From NCBI GenBank assembly GCA_018873225.1, contig JAEILZ010000002.1, forward strand, positions 3,100,001 through 3,164,000: 64,000 nt of DNA, written 5' to 3'. The position numbers were made by a program, and so were the translations under genes. The notes under the pieces are model-generated. The model saw only the letters and a list, made by a program, of their open reading frames with translations, did not search any database and was not told where the DNA came from. This stretch comes from [Phialemoniopsis] sp. UDSM-2020. Lineage: Eukaryota; Ascomycota; Sordariomycetes; Thyridiales; Thyridiaceae. Below are positions 46,870 to 62,233 of the stretch, one piece after another. The stretch's first letter is position 1. Each line of letters opens with the position of its first letter.

Positions 46870-47841
46870 CTAGTTGGGTACGTCTGGCGCGTCGTAGACG
46901 TCGATCTCGCAGTCCGAGACGTCTTCATCATCGGACGCGGGCCAGCACGGTTCGCAGATCGAGGAGCCGGAGTTGTCTGAGCACCTGCGATGGTGCTGCT
47001 GGTCATGTTTGTGGTTCCTGGCCTCAAGGCTCAGCGCCGCGAGCTTGGTGTTGAAGGCGCTGTGCGCGGACGAGTCGGGGGACTTGGGCCGATAAGGCGA
47101 GCGCTCGTCGCGTCTGATGGGGAACTCCGGAACGAAGATCTGGCTCGGCTTTTCGATGGCCTTCTTCTGTCTGGGGTACTGGCGAGCCTGCTTAGTCGGC
47201 GTCTCGTCCGAGGGCGTGCGCGGGCCAGCAGGGGTGCGCGGGCTTGGACCGTTCGAATTGGTGAGGCCCGGAGTGGCCTGAGGGGTGTGGTATGAAGGGG
47301 TGTAGGGGTAGCCATATGGATACCACGTGGCTTGCTGCGACCTGCAAGAGATTGTCAGTAAGTTGGCCCTGTGAGATTATTGGCAAGGGAGGAAAAAGTC
47401 GTACTGTGCGCCGGGCATCTGAGCCGGTGTGGCATGGCCGTAGTAGCCAGGGTAGGCGTACATGTTAGGGCCAGAGTGAGAGTAGTCCCCAGGGTTACTG
47501 GCAGAGCGCTGGTTCACTGGTGTATCGGTTCCGACTGGGTGGGAATTGGTCAATGGGCCACTGAAGGCTCGCTGACCGCCGTTGTTGCCTGCCATTGGCA
47601 CCTGATAGCCGCCCTGGGTGGGAGCGGTGCTGGCACCCGTGTAGGGGTGAGGTGTTCCGTACGGCATTGTGGTCGGAGTTTCACAATGCTGGTAGTAGTG
47701 TTGATGGTAAGCACCAGGATCGCCATATACCTCAGGAGCATAGGGGTAAGGATACTGATTTGCGGGTGTGGTCGCCTCTACGGTGCCCTTTGCGTCGTTC
47801 GCATACGGGGCGCCGTAGTAGGGATATGAGTAGTAGTTCAT
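46870..47841 (-). CDS. Tyr/Pro-rich protein of unknown function
   Basis: Two exons (47841-47405, 47341-46870) joined across a 63-nt intron give 302 residues. The N-terminal half is low-complexity, rich in Tyr, Pro, Gly and Thr (MNYYSYPYYGAPY at the start). The second exon is Pro/Arg/Lys-rich with TPAGPRTPSDETP. Near the end, CEPCWPASDDEDVSDCE adds a Cys pair and acidic residues. No domain is recognised. The composition resembles disordered RNA- or cytoskeleton-associated proteins. Confidence 0.75.
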
Positions 47842-48923
47842 GTTGAGAAATGATGACCCTGGTAAGATTGTCCCATGTAATGATTATTTCCAGCTTTTTG
47901 TTGGAACTTGTGGGTTTATGATACAGTGACGTGAAGAAAAAGACGGATAGAAATGCTGAATTGGTGCCTGAGAATTCGAATCAGGGCCAGGTTTGTCGAA
48001 AGTGAGGCGCATTCGATTGGGCCGAGAGAGGTCCCTCAGATTCTCGATATGAATATCTTGAGGGCTTGAAGAATTGGTGGCTTGGGAAGAAGTGGGAAGA
48101 TGAAGTGAAATTAGTTCAGGTGTTGATGATCGTTAATGATGAGAATCTCGGTGCCGAACCACGGGCTGGAAATAGAGAGGTAAGAGAAGAGGTAAGGGAA
48201 TTGGCGGTAGGTAGAAGAAAGAATAAAAAGGATCTGGGAATTGAAGAGGGAGGAAGGGATGGGTAGGAGTGGAAGAGTTGAATGATCGAGGGGAGAACTC
48301 GAGATCTGACTTGGAAGCGGAGAACGGGAGGGTTGAGGAGGCGTGACTTTGCGGGTCCTGCAAGGGAAATCTGGCTGGCAATCAGACGCAGAGCTGGTGT
48401 GAGAAGGGAACATTGAAGATGTTCTCACCTCATAATCGAGGCCAGTCCCTTGTCGTCCGGTCGATATTGGAGGACGCAGGTCCTGACCGGCCCTGTTACT
48501 GAAGTGGGGCCGAACAGGCCCGCCGGCAAAAGTGGGACCTGTCGGCGCTGGCTCACATCCTCCCGACATTGACGTCTGACGTCCTTTGAGCCTTTTTGGA
48601 TTTGAGCCAATGCAAGACATTTCAATCGATAACATGAACAAATAAACATTCCTCCTTGAAAGAGACAATGAATATTAAAGAGGGAGAGAAATGCAAGTGT
48701 GTGGATAATATTGTATTCCTTCTTCGCTAATCGCAATCGTTGGCCTAGGCCATCCGAGTAACACTGTTGCTATTGGTATCTCTCATTAGAAAAGCAAACC
48801 AGGAAACCTGCAACTATACCGACCCAGAGCTAGTAACACACTCGCCGCCACACAATACACCACAAGCCGGAACTCCAAATCTCTAATGCTGATGGAATCA
48901 GATGCTCGCTGAACAAAGGCAGT
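47842..48923. other. Intergenic, no gene recognised
   Basis: About 1.08 kb between two minus-strand genes. The left part is the promoter of the Tyr/Pro-rich gene and is purine-rich (about 48,060-48,260). Nothing else was supported. Confidence 0.4.
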
Positions 48924-50683
48924 CTATGCTTTGGGTCGCAAGTCATGAACATAGTAATCGAGACGGCTCGATATATAGACATGACCGGGAGGGTGCGTGG
49001 CTTCTTTGTAAAGCCTGTCCGAGTCGATGTCGTGCTGATGGAATGTATCGGTTTTCGTACATTGCAGAAGGTGGTTCAAGCCAGGTGGATGCGTCAGCCG
49101 AAACACGCCCCAGCTAGAAGCAGAAGTTGTTAGTGGAAAGCTTTCAATGGAGCTTTTAAAAAGAGGTGACTCACGATGGGTCATACTTGGGAGCACAAAC
49201 AATAGCAATGCTCTCGGGAGTCATGATCTGGTATCCGGCATGCGTGTGCAAGTCGCGCGAACTCATGAAGCAAGTTTGCGTTGGGTGCGTGTGGATCCAG
49301 CCTAGTTGCACGAGGTCTTCCTTGTCCATGAAGTCGAAGTAGGAACTCTCGTTGATCGTCTCGCAAGTATCGGGTGTACCTTTCTGCTCTGGAATGAGCA
49401 GACAGGTGACGAACAAAGCGTTGTTGACGATCGTTCCGCACAGCAGGCCGCACATCTCAATGCCCTGTCGCGTCTTGTCCGCAGCCAACTGCACAAATTC
49501 TCGACGCAGACCTTCCGGTAGGAACACAGGACGAAGAGGGTCGCCGTTTTCGAGGTAATCCGCCGGCTTGAAGGTGTAACGCTCCTTCTTTTTGGCCGGC
49601 TCAAACTGGGGCGACTTTTCCGGCACCTCGGGCGGAGGGCTCAATGCCCCTTGGTTCGAAGGAGGCATGTTGACCTGATCAAGCTCCTTTCTGGGAACGA
49701 GTGGCGCGTATGATTGATTGAGTGCGTGGTTTCGGGTCGCAAACTCTTTGGGCGGGCGTGGCGGTTGTGGCGCCAATGCATCCCGCGGTCGTTCGTGCTG
49801 AGAAGCTTCGTACCGCAAAGGAGCCGACTTGGATATGGTGGGATAGTTATAAGAAGATGAGCGCGGGGTGAGTTGTTGAGTTGGTCGACTCGGCTTGTGG
49901 TCTTCGACGCTGTCGGGGTGGTCTAAGCGCCTCCGCGCCATTTCCATCTGGCTCTGAAGGTCGTCATCACGGACGGACCGCTCACGAGAAAAGCCTCTAT
50001 CACCACCATCCCAGTCGCGGACCTCCCGATCACCGTCTTGGTCCCACGAACCGGGGTACCTTTCAAGCCTTCGTCTCTTGAATTCCTTTGTTGCCAAGTC
50101 CACGGCAAGTTCCTGGTTATCCCCCGCATCCAGGACTTTTGCGCGCCCCTTGTTACTCCAGGAGAGGGCGGGATCTCTGGCGGCGTGGGCGGCATACTCG
50201 GGGGACTTCTCGGACGAAAAGTCCTGCACTTGGTTCTGTTCTGCTTCGCTCATGCGTTGCCATTCCTGATTCGCCTCGTCGATTTGAGGCTTCATTTCCT
50301 CAAGCTGGCCTATGATGCCCGGAAGACGAGCCTGCAGGGTCTTGAGCATCTTCCTTCCTTCCGGTGTTCTCGCAAGCGGGTGCTTAGCAAGGTTGTTGAG
50401 GTACAGAGAGGAAAATCGATGGAGGAGCATGTATGCCTTGGCAAGGTTGCCCTCGCGCCGGTATATCGAGCCCTATCAGAAGCGTTAGAAAGCGACAAAA
50501 GCACATTCTCGCGCAGGAGATGGGGAGACCTACCTCTCGATACAGGGTGTCTGCGGCGCCGACCCATTGTCGGAGGGGCACTGAAGGGTTGTAGACATAG
50601 TTCTCGGCTTCGGCAGCCAGCTCAGCGGCGCTGGACGGGCGGCTCGCCGGCCCATGGCCGTTGGACGACGAGGGGCGTGGCAT
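48924..50683 (-). CDS. AMSH-type JAMM deubiquitinase
   Basis: Three exons (50683-50534, 50472-49175, 49113-48924) give 545 residues. The N-terminus is a USP8-type dimerisation/MIT-like helical region (WVGAADTLYREGSIYRREGN across the first junction). A long charged, Arg/Pro-rich linker follows. The C-terminal JAMM domain carries the metal ligands in HTHPTQTCFMSSRD (about 444-457), with the upstream Glu in a GIEMCGLLCG context. The last exon supplies WGVFRLTHPPG. Relatives (AMSH/STAMBP, S. pombe sst2) remove K63-linked ubiquitin from cargo at endosomal ESCRT sites. VPS4, which recycles ESCRT-III, lies 2 kb away. Confidence 0.93.
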
Positions 50684-51382
50684 CGTGAGTGACGATGAAG
50701 CGCTACGGTCTCTCGGGACGGTGTGGCGACGCGACTTCAATGGTCTATCATCGCCAGCAGCGGATATCGCAAGGCATGGAAGGGAATCGACGGCAGGAGG
50801 ACGACGAGTAAAGAAAGGTCGAGGAGAATCGAGTATTGAAATTCAGGAGGCGACAAAGACCAAAGATCAAAGAAAGTTGGCAGCCTGGCCTTTGACGCGC
50901 CACCACGACTCGACTTGAGGCTTCAATGTTTCCAGAGGTTGACGTAGGCAGGCTGGTATGGCCCAACCTTGGGACCTTGCTGGGTTGGCCCCGCGCTGTC
51001 ACGCTAGGCGGGGTGCCCTGTTGTCACAGGCAGCCTAACGCGTTTAGTGGTTGGTACCTGCTCAGCCCGAGCTTCACATGTTAATCCACGCACGCTTTCA
51101 CTCGAGATGTAGAGATGCATGTTTAAGCTTTGAAAGGCATATATCTGTCGTTTGATTTTACTTTCTTATGTTAATGGGATGCAGATGGTCAAGGGGTCCT
51201 CTACTGGTTCATGAGTCTTTTATGGTGAGCCCTTGGTCGTATGTTCCTCTATCGCTGGCAAGATCGCATTTCTTTAACAGCTTTGGTAAACAGTCATGAA
51301 CGCCTGTTCCTTCTCACAGAAAGTGTTACAAGAGTAAGGCACTTGGGCAAGCTCATCCCTTGAATTTTATGCCATTCAATCA
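50684..51382. other. Intergenic
   Basis: About 700 bp holding the promoter of the deubiquitinase gene and the 3' flank of prefoldin 6. No other feature was seen. Confidence 0.4.
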
Positions 51383-51952
51383 TCATGCCTTGACAGCCGC
51401 ATCGCCTCCATTTTGGCCAGGTCCTTGGGCACTGGCTTGTATCGACACAATCTCACCCTTGATCTTCTCGACCTTGCCTTGAATCTCCTTGATCTGACCC
51501 TCCAGCCTTGAGCTAGTGATTGAAATTCCTTGGTCAGCTGAGAACACAGAGAAGGTCGAGAACTAGAAATGAGACAAATACTTACATCTCGTTGCTAATG
51601 AACTCTATCCGTCCGTTGACTGTGTTCTCCGCCTCGAACTTGTCCTGCTTCAAGAGAACAGGGCCGACAAGCTTGTAGATTGTCTCCTCATCCTTGAGCT
51701 TCTCAAACTCCTGCACCGAATTAGTATGTGGAAACAACTCAACGAGTCAAAGAGGTGCACACACATTCTGTACGCCCAAGTTCTCAGTTTTTTGAGCCTC
51801 GAGCTTCTGCCGGGAGGCTATCGTGGTTTGCAATTCTTGGAACGTATCTGTGAGCATATGATACTAGTACATGATCTCAGATGAGGCCTACCCTGCTGCA
51901 ATTTTGTGAACTCCTCGGAGAGCGCCTGGAGGCGCTTCTGGATGTCGGCCAT
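51383..51952 (-). CDS. YKE2: Prefoldin subunit 6
   Basis: Four short exons (51952-51892, 51847-51765, 51710-51586, 51512-51383) give 132 residues. Its pieces are too short to stand out as open frames. The protein is two long coiled-coil helices joined by a beta hairpin: SRQKLEAQKTENLGVQNEF in the first helix region, KLVGPVLLKQ in the hairpin, and FISNEISRLEGQIKEIQ in the second helix. These match beta-type prefoldin 6 (Yke2/Gim1), part of the hexamer that hands unfolded actin and tubulin to the CCT chaperonin. The C-terminal tail is Gly/Ala/Gln-rich. Confidence 0.93.
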
Positions 51953-54057
<2,105 letters not shown>

Positions 54058-54501
54058 AGACTAGGGGACATGGCTGGGCGTGCATGGCGTTGTCTATACT
54101 TGGTTTTCACTTCTGTTCACTTTTTCTACACAAACAGCGAATATGGTATTCAGAGCATTATCGGAACGGTCAGGCTTCGCAACATTAAACGGGGAAGCGT
54201 TGTATTGTAAATGAAAACTTCTGGGCTGAGATGTAGCATGTAGTCGAAACAAGGCATCGGTGCTGAATCACAAAGTCTCCATGAGAAGGGACAGGTGTCA
54301 TAGAAATGCTTCAACTTTGTATGCAGGAGAAGGTAAACCGCCAATATCATCGTCGCCAGCCTATCCTTTTCAGACCATCTCATGCAGTGTGATGGGTATG
54401 ATACACAGACGCAAATCGCAGCCAAGTAACTCCGTTTCCCAATCCGGCCATGAACTCCAAAGAAGAAAAAGCAAAGAGGGCATCTTCATGGAAGGAAGCG
54501 A
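54058..54501. other. Intergenic between convergent VPS4 and NOP58
   Basis: A 444-bp stretch with the two 3' UTRs. No other feature was seen. Confidence 0.4.
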
Positions 54502-56158
54502 CTACTCGGCAGAGACCGACTTTCTCTTCTTCTTCTTTTTCTTCTCACCATCGGCCTCGCCGTCAACGTCCATGGCGTCGGCGTCCAACGACTTCCGCTT
54601 CTTGTCCTTCTTCTCCTTCTTGCCCTCCTTGTCCTTCTTCTCCTTCTTGTCCTTCTTCTCTGACTTGGCCTTCTTCTTGTCCGCCTCGGTCGGGTCACCC
54701 TCGTGGGCATCGATCATCTCGTGGTCGATGGCGAGGTCATCACCGCCCTCAGCCATGATCTTGTCCATGGCTGCCTGCATGGCATCGACGTTCTTCATGG
54801 GCTTCTTGCCGCTGGCGTAGAACTCTAACCTGTCCTCGAGCTGCTGGCGCAGAACCTCACCGAAGCGGTTCGAAGGGTTCTCGGAGAAATTGTCGATACG
54901 ACTAGCGATACTGCACTTGTTGGCGAGATAGCGGGAGATGCGACCCTTGTGGCGAGCACCAGCGCGGCCGATAAACGAACTCTGGTAGATCAGACCATAC
55001 TTGGGGGTGTTGCCCTTCGTCTTCAGGGCACGGAAGAGAGCCTTCTCAGCACCGAGGATCTGCAGTGTTGAGGCGGGGTACTTGGAGAGGTTGGTAAGGG
55101 AGCCGGCGTGTGAGATGAGGCGGGCAGCCACAGCAGTACCCAGGATGGTCTGCAGGTTAGGGGCGACTATGCCGAGCTTCTTCTCGAGAGACTCAGCCAG
55201 CGTCCGCCGGTACGCAGCCATCTTGGAGACGCTCTTGGCGAAAGACTTGACCATCTCAACATCGGTCTCGGTGATGTCCTGGCCCATGGAAACCTTGGCA
55301 GCATCGATGATGGCCTGAGCCTTGTCACCGTCGTCGCCAACAAGAGCTGCCAGATCGTGGAGGCTGTCCTCGTTCAGAGACTTCTTGTCGCCGATGGCAA
55401 GGACAAGCTTGGCATATGCGACGTTGTCCGACTCGATCTTGATGAGCTCGGGGAAGTGCCAGCCGTACCACTCCCTAACTCTCATGCAGCCAGCGTTGAT
55501 ACCCTTGTCGAGCGCATCCAGAGTCGCGATCTGCTGGATGATGTGGTTGTCGTTCTTGTGGACGTTGAACTTGACCTTGGAGCGGGAGTAGGCGTGACCC
55601 ATACCGAGCTGGGCCCTCGCAACATCGCCCTCGTGCAGGCCCTTCAGGAGCTTCTCCGAGTGCAGACGAATGCCACGGAGCAGGTCGGCAGCGACTTCGG
55701 ACGTATCGTTGGTCTCGCACACAACACCAGGGAATGTTGCGCTGATCTCTCCGGCCAGCTTCTTATCGGCGACACCCAGGCAGACCTTGCTCTTCTTGCC
55801 GCTGGTCTTGGGCAGGTTCAGCTCGAGAGCCGACTTGAGGTAGTCGGTCAGGATACCCTCTGAGACTTCGTTGATCTGCTGGAGACCTTCGGCGTGGTTG
55901 CTAGATAAAAAGAATGAGTCCTCTCGTCTTCCTACCACCTATCCCCCAAGGCACTGTCTTCCCAAGGTGCCTCTGCATTTGGACTTACCGCCACGGCGTG
56001 AAGTTGACGAGCTTCACCATCTTTCCGAACTTGGAGAGGTCGGACATGGAGTCCTGGACCTCCTTGAGGCGCAGGCCGACGCTGTCGGCCTGGTAGACAA
56101 CTTCGAAGATGCCATAGCCTAGGGCCGACTCGTGCAGGAGGTAATTGACGCTTGCCAT
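54502..56158 (-). CDS. NOP58: NOP58, box C/D snoRNP core protein
   Basis: Two exons (56158-55989, 55900-54502) give 522 residues. The NOP5 N-terminal domain begins [19 protein letters not shown] coiled-coil NOSIC region and the RNP-binding Nop domain follow, with [22 protein letters not shown] as the signature. The last 75 residues are Lys/Glu/Asp repeats ([19 protein letters not shown]), the classical KKE/D tail. The protein scaffolds 2'-O-methylation of rRNA in the nucleolus with Nop56, fibrillarin and Snu13. Its upstream region shares an ATCACGTGGG element with the ribosomal protein promoter at 59.2 kb. Confidence 0.97.
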
Positions 56159-56677
56159 CTTGAATTCGCGGCGCGGTTCAGTTGGCCCTATTTTGGTCTA
56201 TGGTGCAGACTTGGGGATTTTTCCTGGGCCTCGAATTTTTTTTTTTCCTGAGCTTCAAGCTTGGGACTGGACAGCACGGGCCACCCGCCGTGGGGCACTT
56301 CTCAAATCACGTGGGCTGTCAATCCAAATGGGTTCGGCCACCAGCTGGCTTACCTGAACCATCTGGCAGCTGGCAGTTGTACCTAGGAGGAGTCGCCGCC
56401 ACTGGCGATGAAGCTCTTCGGTGGCACCGTACCAAGATCTAAGCCACACCAATGAACCTGGTCAAACACGCACGCATTCATGCATCCAAGTGGGTTGCCT
56501 CATGACGATGGACCCAACGGTGAGTTGTTTGCTGTCTTGTTGATGCATCGTACATATCCGAACTGTGAATTGAATGCTAGTACGCCTCAAACATAAATAA
56601 GTGCGAGTTTATCCTCTTCCTCACCAGCTCCTCTCTCTTTGTCCCATCGTTCATCGCATCACAAGCTTCAGTAGTCC
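56159..56677. promoter_or_regulatory. Divergent promoter, NOP58/chitinase
   Basis: 519 bp. ATCACGTGGG (E-box core CACGTG) at 56306-56315 lies about 150 bp before the NOP58 start codon. A T run near 56237-56246 is also on the NOP58 side. Confidence 0.5.
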
Positions 56678-58018
56678 ATGCCGAGTCTTAGGTCCGGTCT
56701 ACTTACACTTCTCTTTTTGTTCGCGGTCTTCTTTGCTGTGCTCTTCCAGACGGATACTTTGCATAATTTTGGTCTTCAGAATCCCCTCTCCTACAACGAT
56801 ACCAGCAAGATGGGCGGTGGACCTGCGACCGGCGGTTACCGCACCGTGGCTTACTTTGTGAACTGGGCCATCTATGCCAGGAAGCATCGCCCTCAGGATT
56901 TGCCTCTTGAGAAACTCACCCACATTCTCTATGCCTTCGCCAATGTCCGGTCAGACTCTGGCGAAGTCCATCTGACCGATGGCTGGGCCGATACAGACAT
57001 CCACTGGGAGGGCGACTCGTGGAACGATTCGGGCACCAATCTCTATGGCTGCATGAAGCAGCTGAACCTGCTCAAGAAGCGGAACCGAAACCTCAAGGTT
57101 CTACTTTCCATTGGTGGCTGGACCTACAGCTCCAATTTCAAGGGCCCAGCGTCCACCCCGCAAGGCCGAGCTACCTTTGCCAAGTCCGCCGTTGAACTGA
57201 TCAAGAACCTCGGATTTGACGGCATCGATATTGACTGGGAGTACCCGCAGAGCGCCGCCGAGGCTGCCGACTTTGTTGCTTTGCTAGAGGAGTGCCGGCG
57301 GGCGATGGACGAGTACTCTGCCACCCTGAGCTCACCCTACCACTTTGAGCTGACCGTGGCCTGTCCCGCCGGCGCTCAAAATTACGAGAAGCTTGATCTG
57401 CCAGCCATGGACAGGCTGCTGGACTTCTGGAACCTCATGGCATACGATTATGCCGGGTCTTGGGACTCTGTCGCTGGCCACCAGGCCAATCTCTTCCCAT
57501 GCAGCCAGAACCCCAGCAGTACTCCCTTCAGCACCGCCCAGGCGCTGGACTACTACACCAGCCACGGCGTAGCCTCAAATAAGATCGTGATGGGTATGCC
57601 TCTTTATGGCCGAGCATTTGAGAACACCGATGGCCTAGGTAAGCCTTACAACGGTATCGGAGAAGGTACCTGGGAGCGTGGCGTGTATGACTACAAGAAG
57701 CTTCCTCTCGAGGGTGCCGCGGAACATCACGACCTTGAGTCTGGTGCAAGCTATTGCTATGACCAGGGCAAGCGGACACTGGTGAGCTACGACACAGTAG
57801 ACATGGCAAGAAAGAAGGCCGACTTCATCAAGGACCGGGGATTGGGTGGTGGAATGTGGTGGGAGAGCAGTGCCGACAAGGAAGGCCCACAAAGTTTGAT
57901 TGGAAACGTTGTGGATGTGCTCGGTGGGAATGGAGCATTGAAACAAGATCCCAACTGCCTCGAGTACCCGCAAACCAAGTACGACAATCTGCGTGGCGGG
58001 CTTCCCAATGATCAATGA
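56678..58018 (+). CDS. GH18 chitinase, ChiB1/Ech42-like
   Basis: An intronless gene of 446 residues. The catalytic motif is complete: [10 protein letters not shown] with Asp181, Asp184, Asp186 and the proton donor Glu188; SIGGW (about 144-148) is the second conserved block. It has no carbohydrate-binding module, Ser/Thr-rich tail or GPI signal, so it is a small subgroup A-type endo- or exochitinase. The N-terminal residues 8-23 are strongly hydrophobic and could be a signal peptide or a type II anchor; an alternative Met45 would give a leaderless enzyme as in Aspergillus ChiB1. Likely roles are chitin turnover in autolysis or nutrition. Confidence 0.95.
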   Translation: MPSLRSGLLTLLFLFAVFFAVLFQTDTLHNFGLQNPLSYNDTSKMGGGPATGGYRTVAYFVNWAIYARKHRPQDLPLEKLTHILYAFANVRSDSGEVHLTDGWADTDIHWEGDSWNDSGTNLYGCMKQLNLLKKRNRNLKVLLSIGGWTYSSNFKGPASTPQGRATFAKSAVELIKNLGFDGIDIDWEYPQSAAEAADFVALLEECRRAMDEYSATLSSPYHFELTVACPAGAQNYEKLDLPAMDRLLDFWNLMAYDYAGSWDSVAGHQANLFPCSQNPSSTPFSTAQALDYYTSHGVASNKIVMGMPLYGRAFENTDGLGKPYNGIGEGTWERGVYDYKKLPLEGAAEHHDLESGASYCYDQGKRTLVSYDTVDMARKKADFIKDRGLGGGMWWESSADKEGPQSLIGNVVDVLGGNGALKQDPNCLEYPQTKYDNLRGGLPNDQ

Positions 58019-58278
58019 TGACGGGCAACGATACCCAATGTTCTGCAAAGTCATGCTAGGTATTGGATGGACAAGGCAGGCCAAAGAGTAGGATATGGAC
58101 AAAATCACACGAGACAAATATCACGTAGACAAGCGATGAGTTGAAATATTGTTCAAGTCGTTTCATTCCATTGCAAACCAAGCCAGATCCATTGAGGTGA
58201 TTTTATGCTACATCAACGCCGTAAACAGAGGCATCCAGATGTCCTCGCATCCGTAACCATTAACCCATATGGTCCCGC

Positions 58279-59401
<1,123 letters not shown>

Positions 59402-60121
59402 ATGCCTAAGAAGAGAAAGTCCAAGTACGCGATCATCCTCACCCCTTCGACCACATTGTAATCGGCAATACTGACAATCTCTTCTCTACAGCGGTCGCAA
59501 CAAGAAGGGTCGCGGCCACGTCAAGCCCATCCGCTGCTCCAACTGCTCGCGATGCACGCCCAAGGACAAGGCCATCAAGCGCTTCACCATCCGCAACATG
59601 GTTGAGTCTGCTGCTATTCGTACGTGAACACCCACATATACCTTGGACACCCGGAGAAGTCGACCTCGAACCATGCTCGACCCTCCTCATCCTGCTCCCA
59701 CTCCCTCGAATTGCTCCACGACGACCGGAACAAGACATGCTAATTTTTCGCTTTCTCAACAGGTGATATCTCGGATGCCTCCGTCTTTCAGGAGTACACC
59801 GTCCCCAAGATGTACCTCAAGCTGCAGTACTGCGTTTCTTGTGCCATTCACGGCAAGATCGTTCGGTACGTTTGCCCTCGGGAGGGGCAGCTGTCCTCGG
59901 TTCATCTTCGGATGCCAGGCACAGGCGGCTGAGACGAACCTTGGCGGCATCGCCTTCTCCCACCCCCCGATGTGTCCCCTGCGTTAGTATACTGACATGA
60001 TGACCCGTGTAGTGTCCGCTCTCGCGAGGGTCGCCGCAACCGCGCTCCCCCTCCGCGTGTCCGCTACAACAAGGACGGCAAGAAGGTGACGCCTACTCAG
60101 CAGGGTGCCAAGACCTCCTAG
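59402..60121 (+). CDS. RPS26: 40S ribosomal protein S26
   Basis: Four exons (59402-59424, 59492-59619, 59763-59865, 60013-60121) give 120 residues. The first exon has only 23 nt (MPKKRKS plus two bases). Zinc-ribbon Cys lie in RCSNCSRC and YCVSC. The sequence [17 protein letters not shown] and a basic, Pro-containing C-terminus ([11 protein letters not shown]) identify eS26, a head/platform protein of the small subunit that contacts mRNA near the exit channel. Early intron position is typical of ribosomal genes. Confidence 0.97.
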
Positions 60122-60522
60122 AAAGATGGTCTGAAGGCCCCTGCTCAGGACTCGACCCCGAAGGCCGCCGCTCCGGCGTGGTGAAAATGGGATGGATAGG
60201 ACGGCGCAACTGGCTGTTATGAATGCATGAAAATTGGCATTTGGGTTCCTAGGTATTTCCGGGAGATTAGAGCCATAGTCACCTATTCTGAACTTTGGGA
60301 GTTGCTCTTTTGACGACACAACCACTTCGTCACTCTGGTCATTGTGCTTGGTATAATGTGGTTCTTCGTTTGTGTGAGCTGGGATTGTTGTTGATTTGTC
60401 TACTTCATATCGAGCCACCCAGTTCATCCCGTCCATTGCTGGGATCCAAAGCAAGACTCACAAGTACCTACGGTCTCCTCCGTATGTACAAGCCAGATCT
60501 TTAGCGAATCTTTTCGTCAGAT
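60122..60522. other. Intergenic between convergent genes
   Basis: A 401-bp stretch with the two 3' UTRs. No other feature was seen. Confidence 0.4.
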
Positions 60523-62233
60523 CTACCAAGTGACTGGTAGATCTACGATACCCACATCACGATCCAACGGAGTGTAGTTCACTTTATCAAGTGGCACTGC
60601 AAGCTTTAGGTTCGGCATCTTCTTGAACAACGTTTCTGTCGCCCATGTTAGGGTCTGTTCACCAAGGATAGAAGCTCTTCAAATGCAGTCTACTCACCAA
60701 ACACGGTCACCATTTCAGCTTTCGCCAAGTGCTCTGCGATGCATCGATGCGGGCCAAATCCGAAGCCCAGGGGATCGTCGTCGCCCCATTTGCGGTGCAT
60801 GTCAAAGGTGTCTGGCTTGCTAAAGATATCCTCGTCGCGGTTTCCGGACTGGTTGGACGCGATGATGCCCTCCCCGGCCTTGATGGCGGTGCCGCCAATG
60901 TTAACGTCCTCCTTGGCCACGCGCTTCATGGCCAGTGCCGAGCCTGTGTGGAAGCGGCACAACTCTTCGACAAATGCCGGCGCCAGTGACGGGTTAGCCT
61001 TGAGCTCCTCGAGCTGAGCCGGATGTCGTTGCAGCTCAACCACCCCCTGTCCTTCTGGTTAGCGCGCCTGCTTCTATCCGAGGCGGATGGGTTGGACATA
61101 CGAGAGCAATCATGTTCACCATGGTGGCATTGCCAGCTACGAGCAGGAGAAATGCGATCTGGACAGCATCGGCCTTCTCGATGTGTCCGGGTTTGAGCTG
61201 CTCCACGCAAAGCTTGCTGATGAGGTCGTCCTTGGGCTCTGCCATTCGCTTATCCACCAAGTCTGCAATGTAGTCAAGGAGGCCGCTGTTGCGCGGTTAG
61301 CTTTATCCTCAAGAAATTGTAGTCCTCGGAGAGCATACTTGTTGGCCGCTGCCGCCTGCTGTGCTGTGGCACTGCCATTGGTACGGATTGCGTTCTGGTT
61401 TGTCAAGTACGCCAGATCTTCGAACGGAACCCCCAGGATTATGTAGATGATCTATGGCACCCCGGTGATTAGTTCCTGAGTTTCTCGTGTCTGGACAGTA
61501 CAGGCTTACATATGAGGGCACGGGCAAGGCAAAGTTTTCGACCAAGTCCACCGGCTCCTCGCAGCCCTTGGCTAGCATCTTGTCCAGCAGATCATCAACC
61601 GTCTTTTGGATGTACGGCTTGAGACTCTCGACGTGTTCCTCGGTGAACAATGATGCAACCATACCTCTGAAGGAAATATCAGCACGCATCCTGAAAAACT
61701 TACGGTAGATGGACAATATACCTCTGGTTCATGTGATCTGGCGCATCCATGTCCACAAAGGTAGGCTTGTTCTTCCCGGCGGCCTTTCCGCCGGCGCTCA
61801 GCTCTGGGAAACCAGGACGAGTTCGTTGCTATACCAGGTCATCTTGCTGCCTCCTATGCAAGGGCAATATTTCTTAGCGGCATACCTTGGAAAGCCTCTC
61901 GTCCGTCGCCACGGTGCAGACATCTCGGTACTTGGCGACCAGCCAAGCCAGACTGCCATCGTACATCTTCACTCGGGAAACAGGGCAGGTGGCACGGAGC
62001 TTGGCGTACTTCGCTGGCGGCTCCGGTCCTGACGCCCTTGGGAAGGGAAAGCTTGGTGCTTCTTTGCTGCTCATACTGTTGGATTTCGTAGAGCATGTCC
62101 TTGCAACGAACGATTTGTTATGAGTGAAAGATGTCGATGCGCCTTTGCTCAACGGTGTCACGGAGCTACACAGGGAACGTGTCGGATTATATACACGCTG
62201 TGATGCACGGAGGTTGCACAAGTACGAAAACAT
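60523..62233 (-). CDS. CYP55A: Nitric oxide reductase P450nor (CYP55), mitochondrial form
   Basis: Seven exons (62233-61886, 61828-61722, 61666-61510, 61451-61339, 61285-61102, 61046-60698, 60635-60523) give 456 residues. A 53-residue Arg/Ser-rich presequence without acidic residues precedes Met54 ([20 protein letters not shown]). Translation from Met54 gives 403 residues, the size of cytosolic Fusarium P450nor. Landmarks: PTFVDMD, the I-helix [16 protein letters not shown], the ExxR-type FVEELCRFH region and heme-binding [17 protein letters not shown]. The enzyme reduces two NO to N2O with NADH directly, without a reductase partner, in fungal denitrification. The exon 1/2 junction replaces a usual Val by Gln and is the least certain junction. 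Confidence 0.96.
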
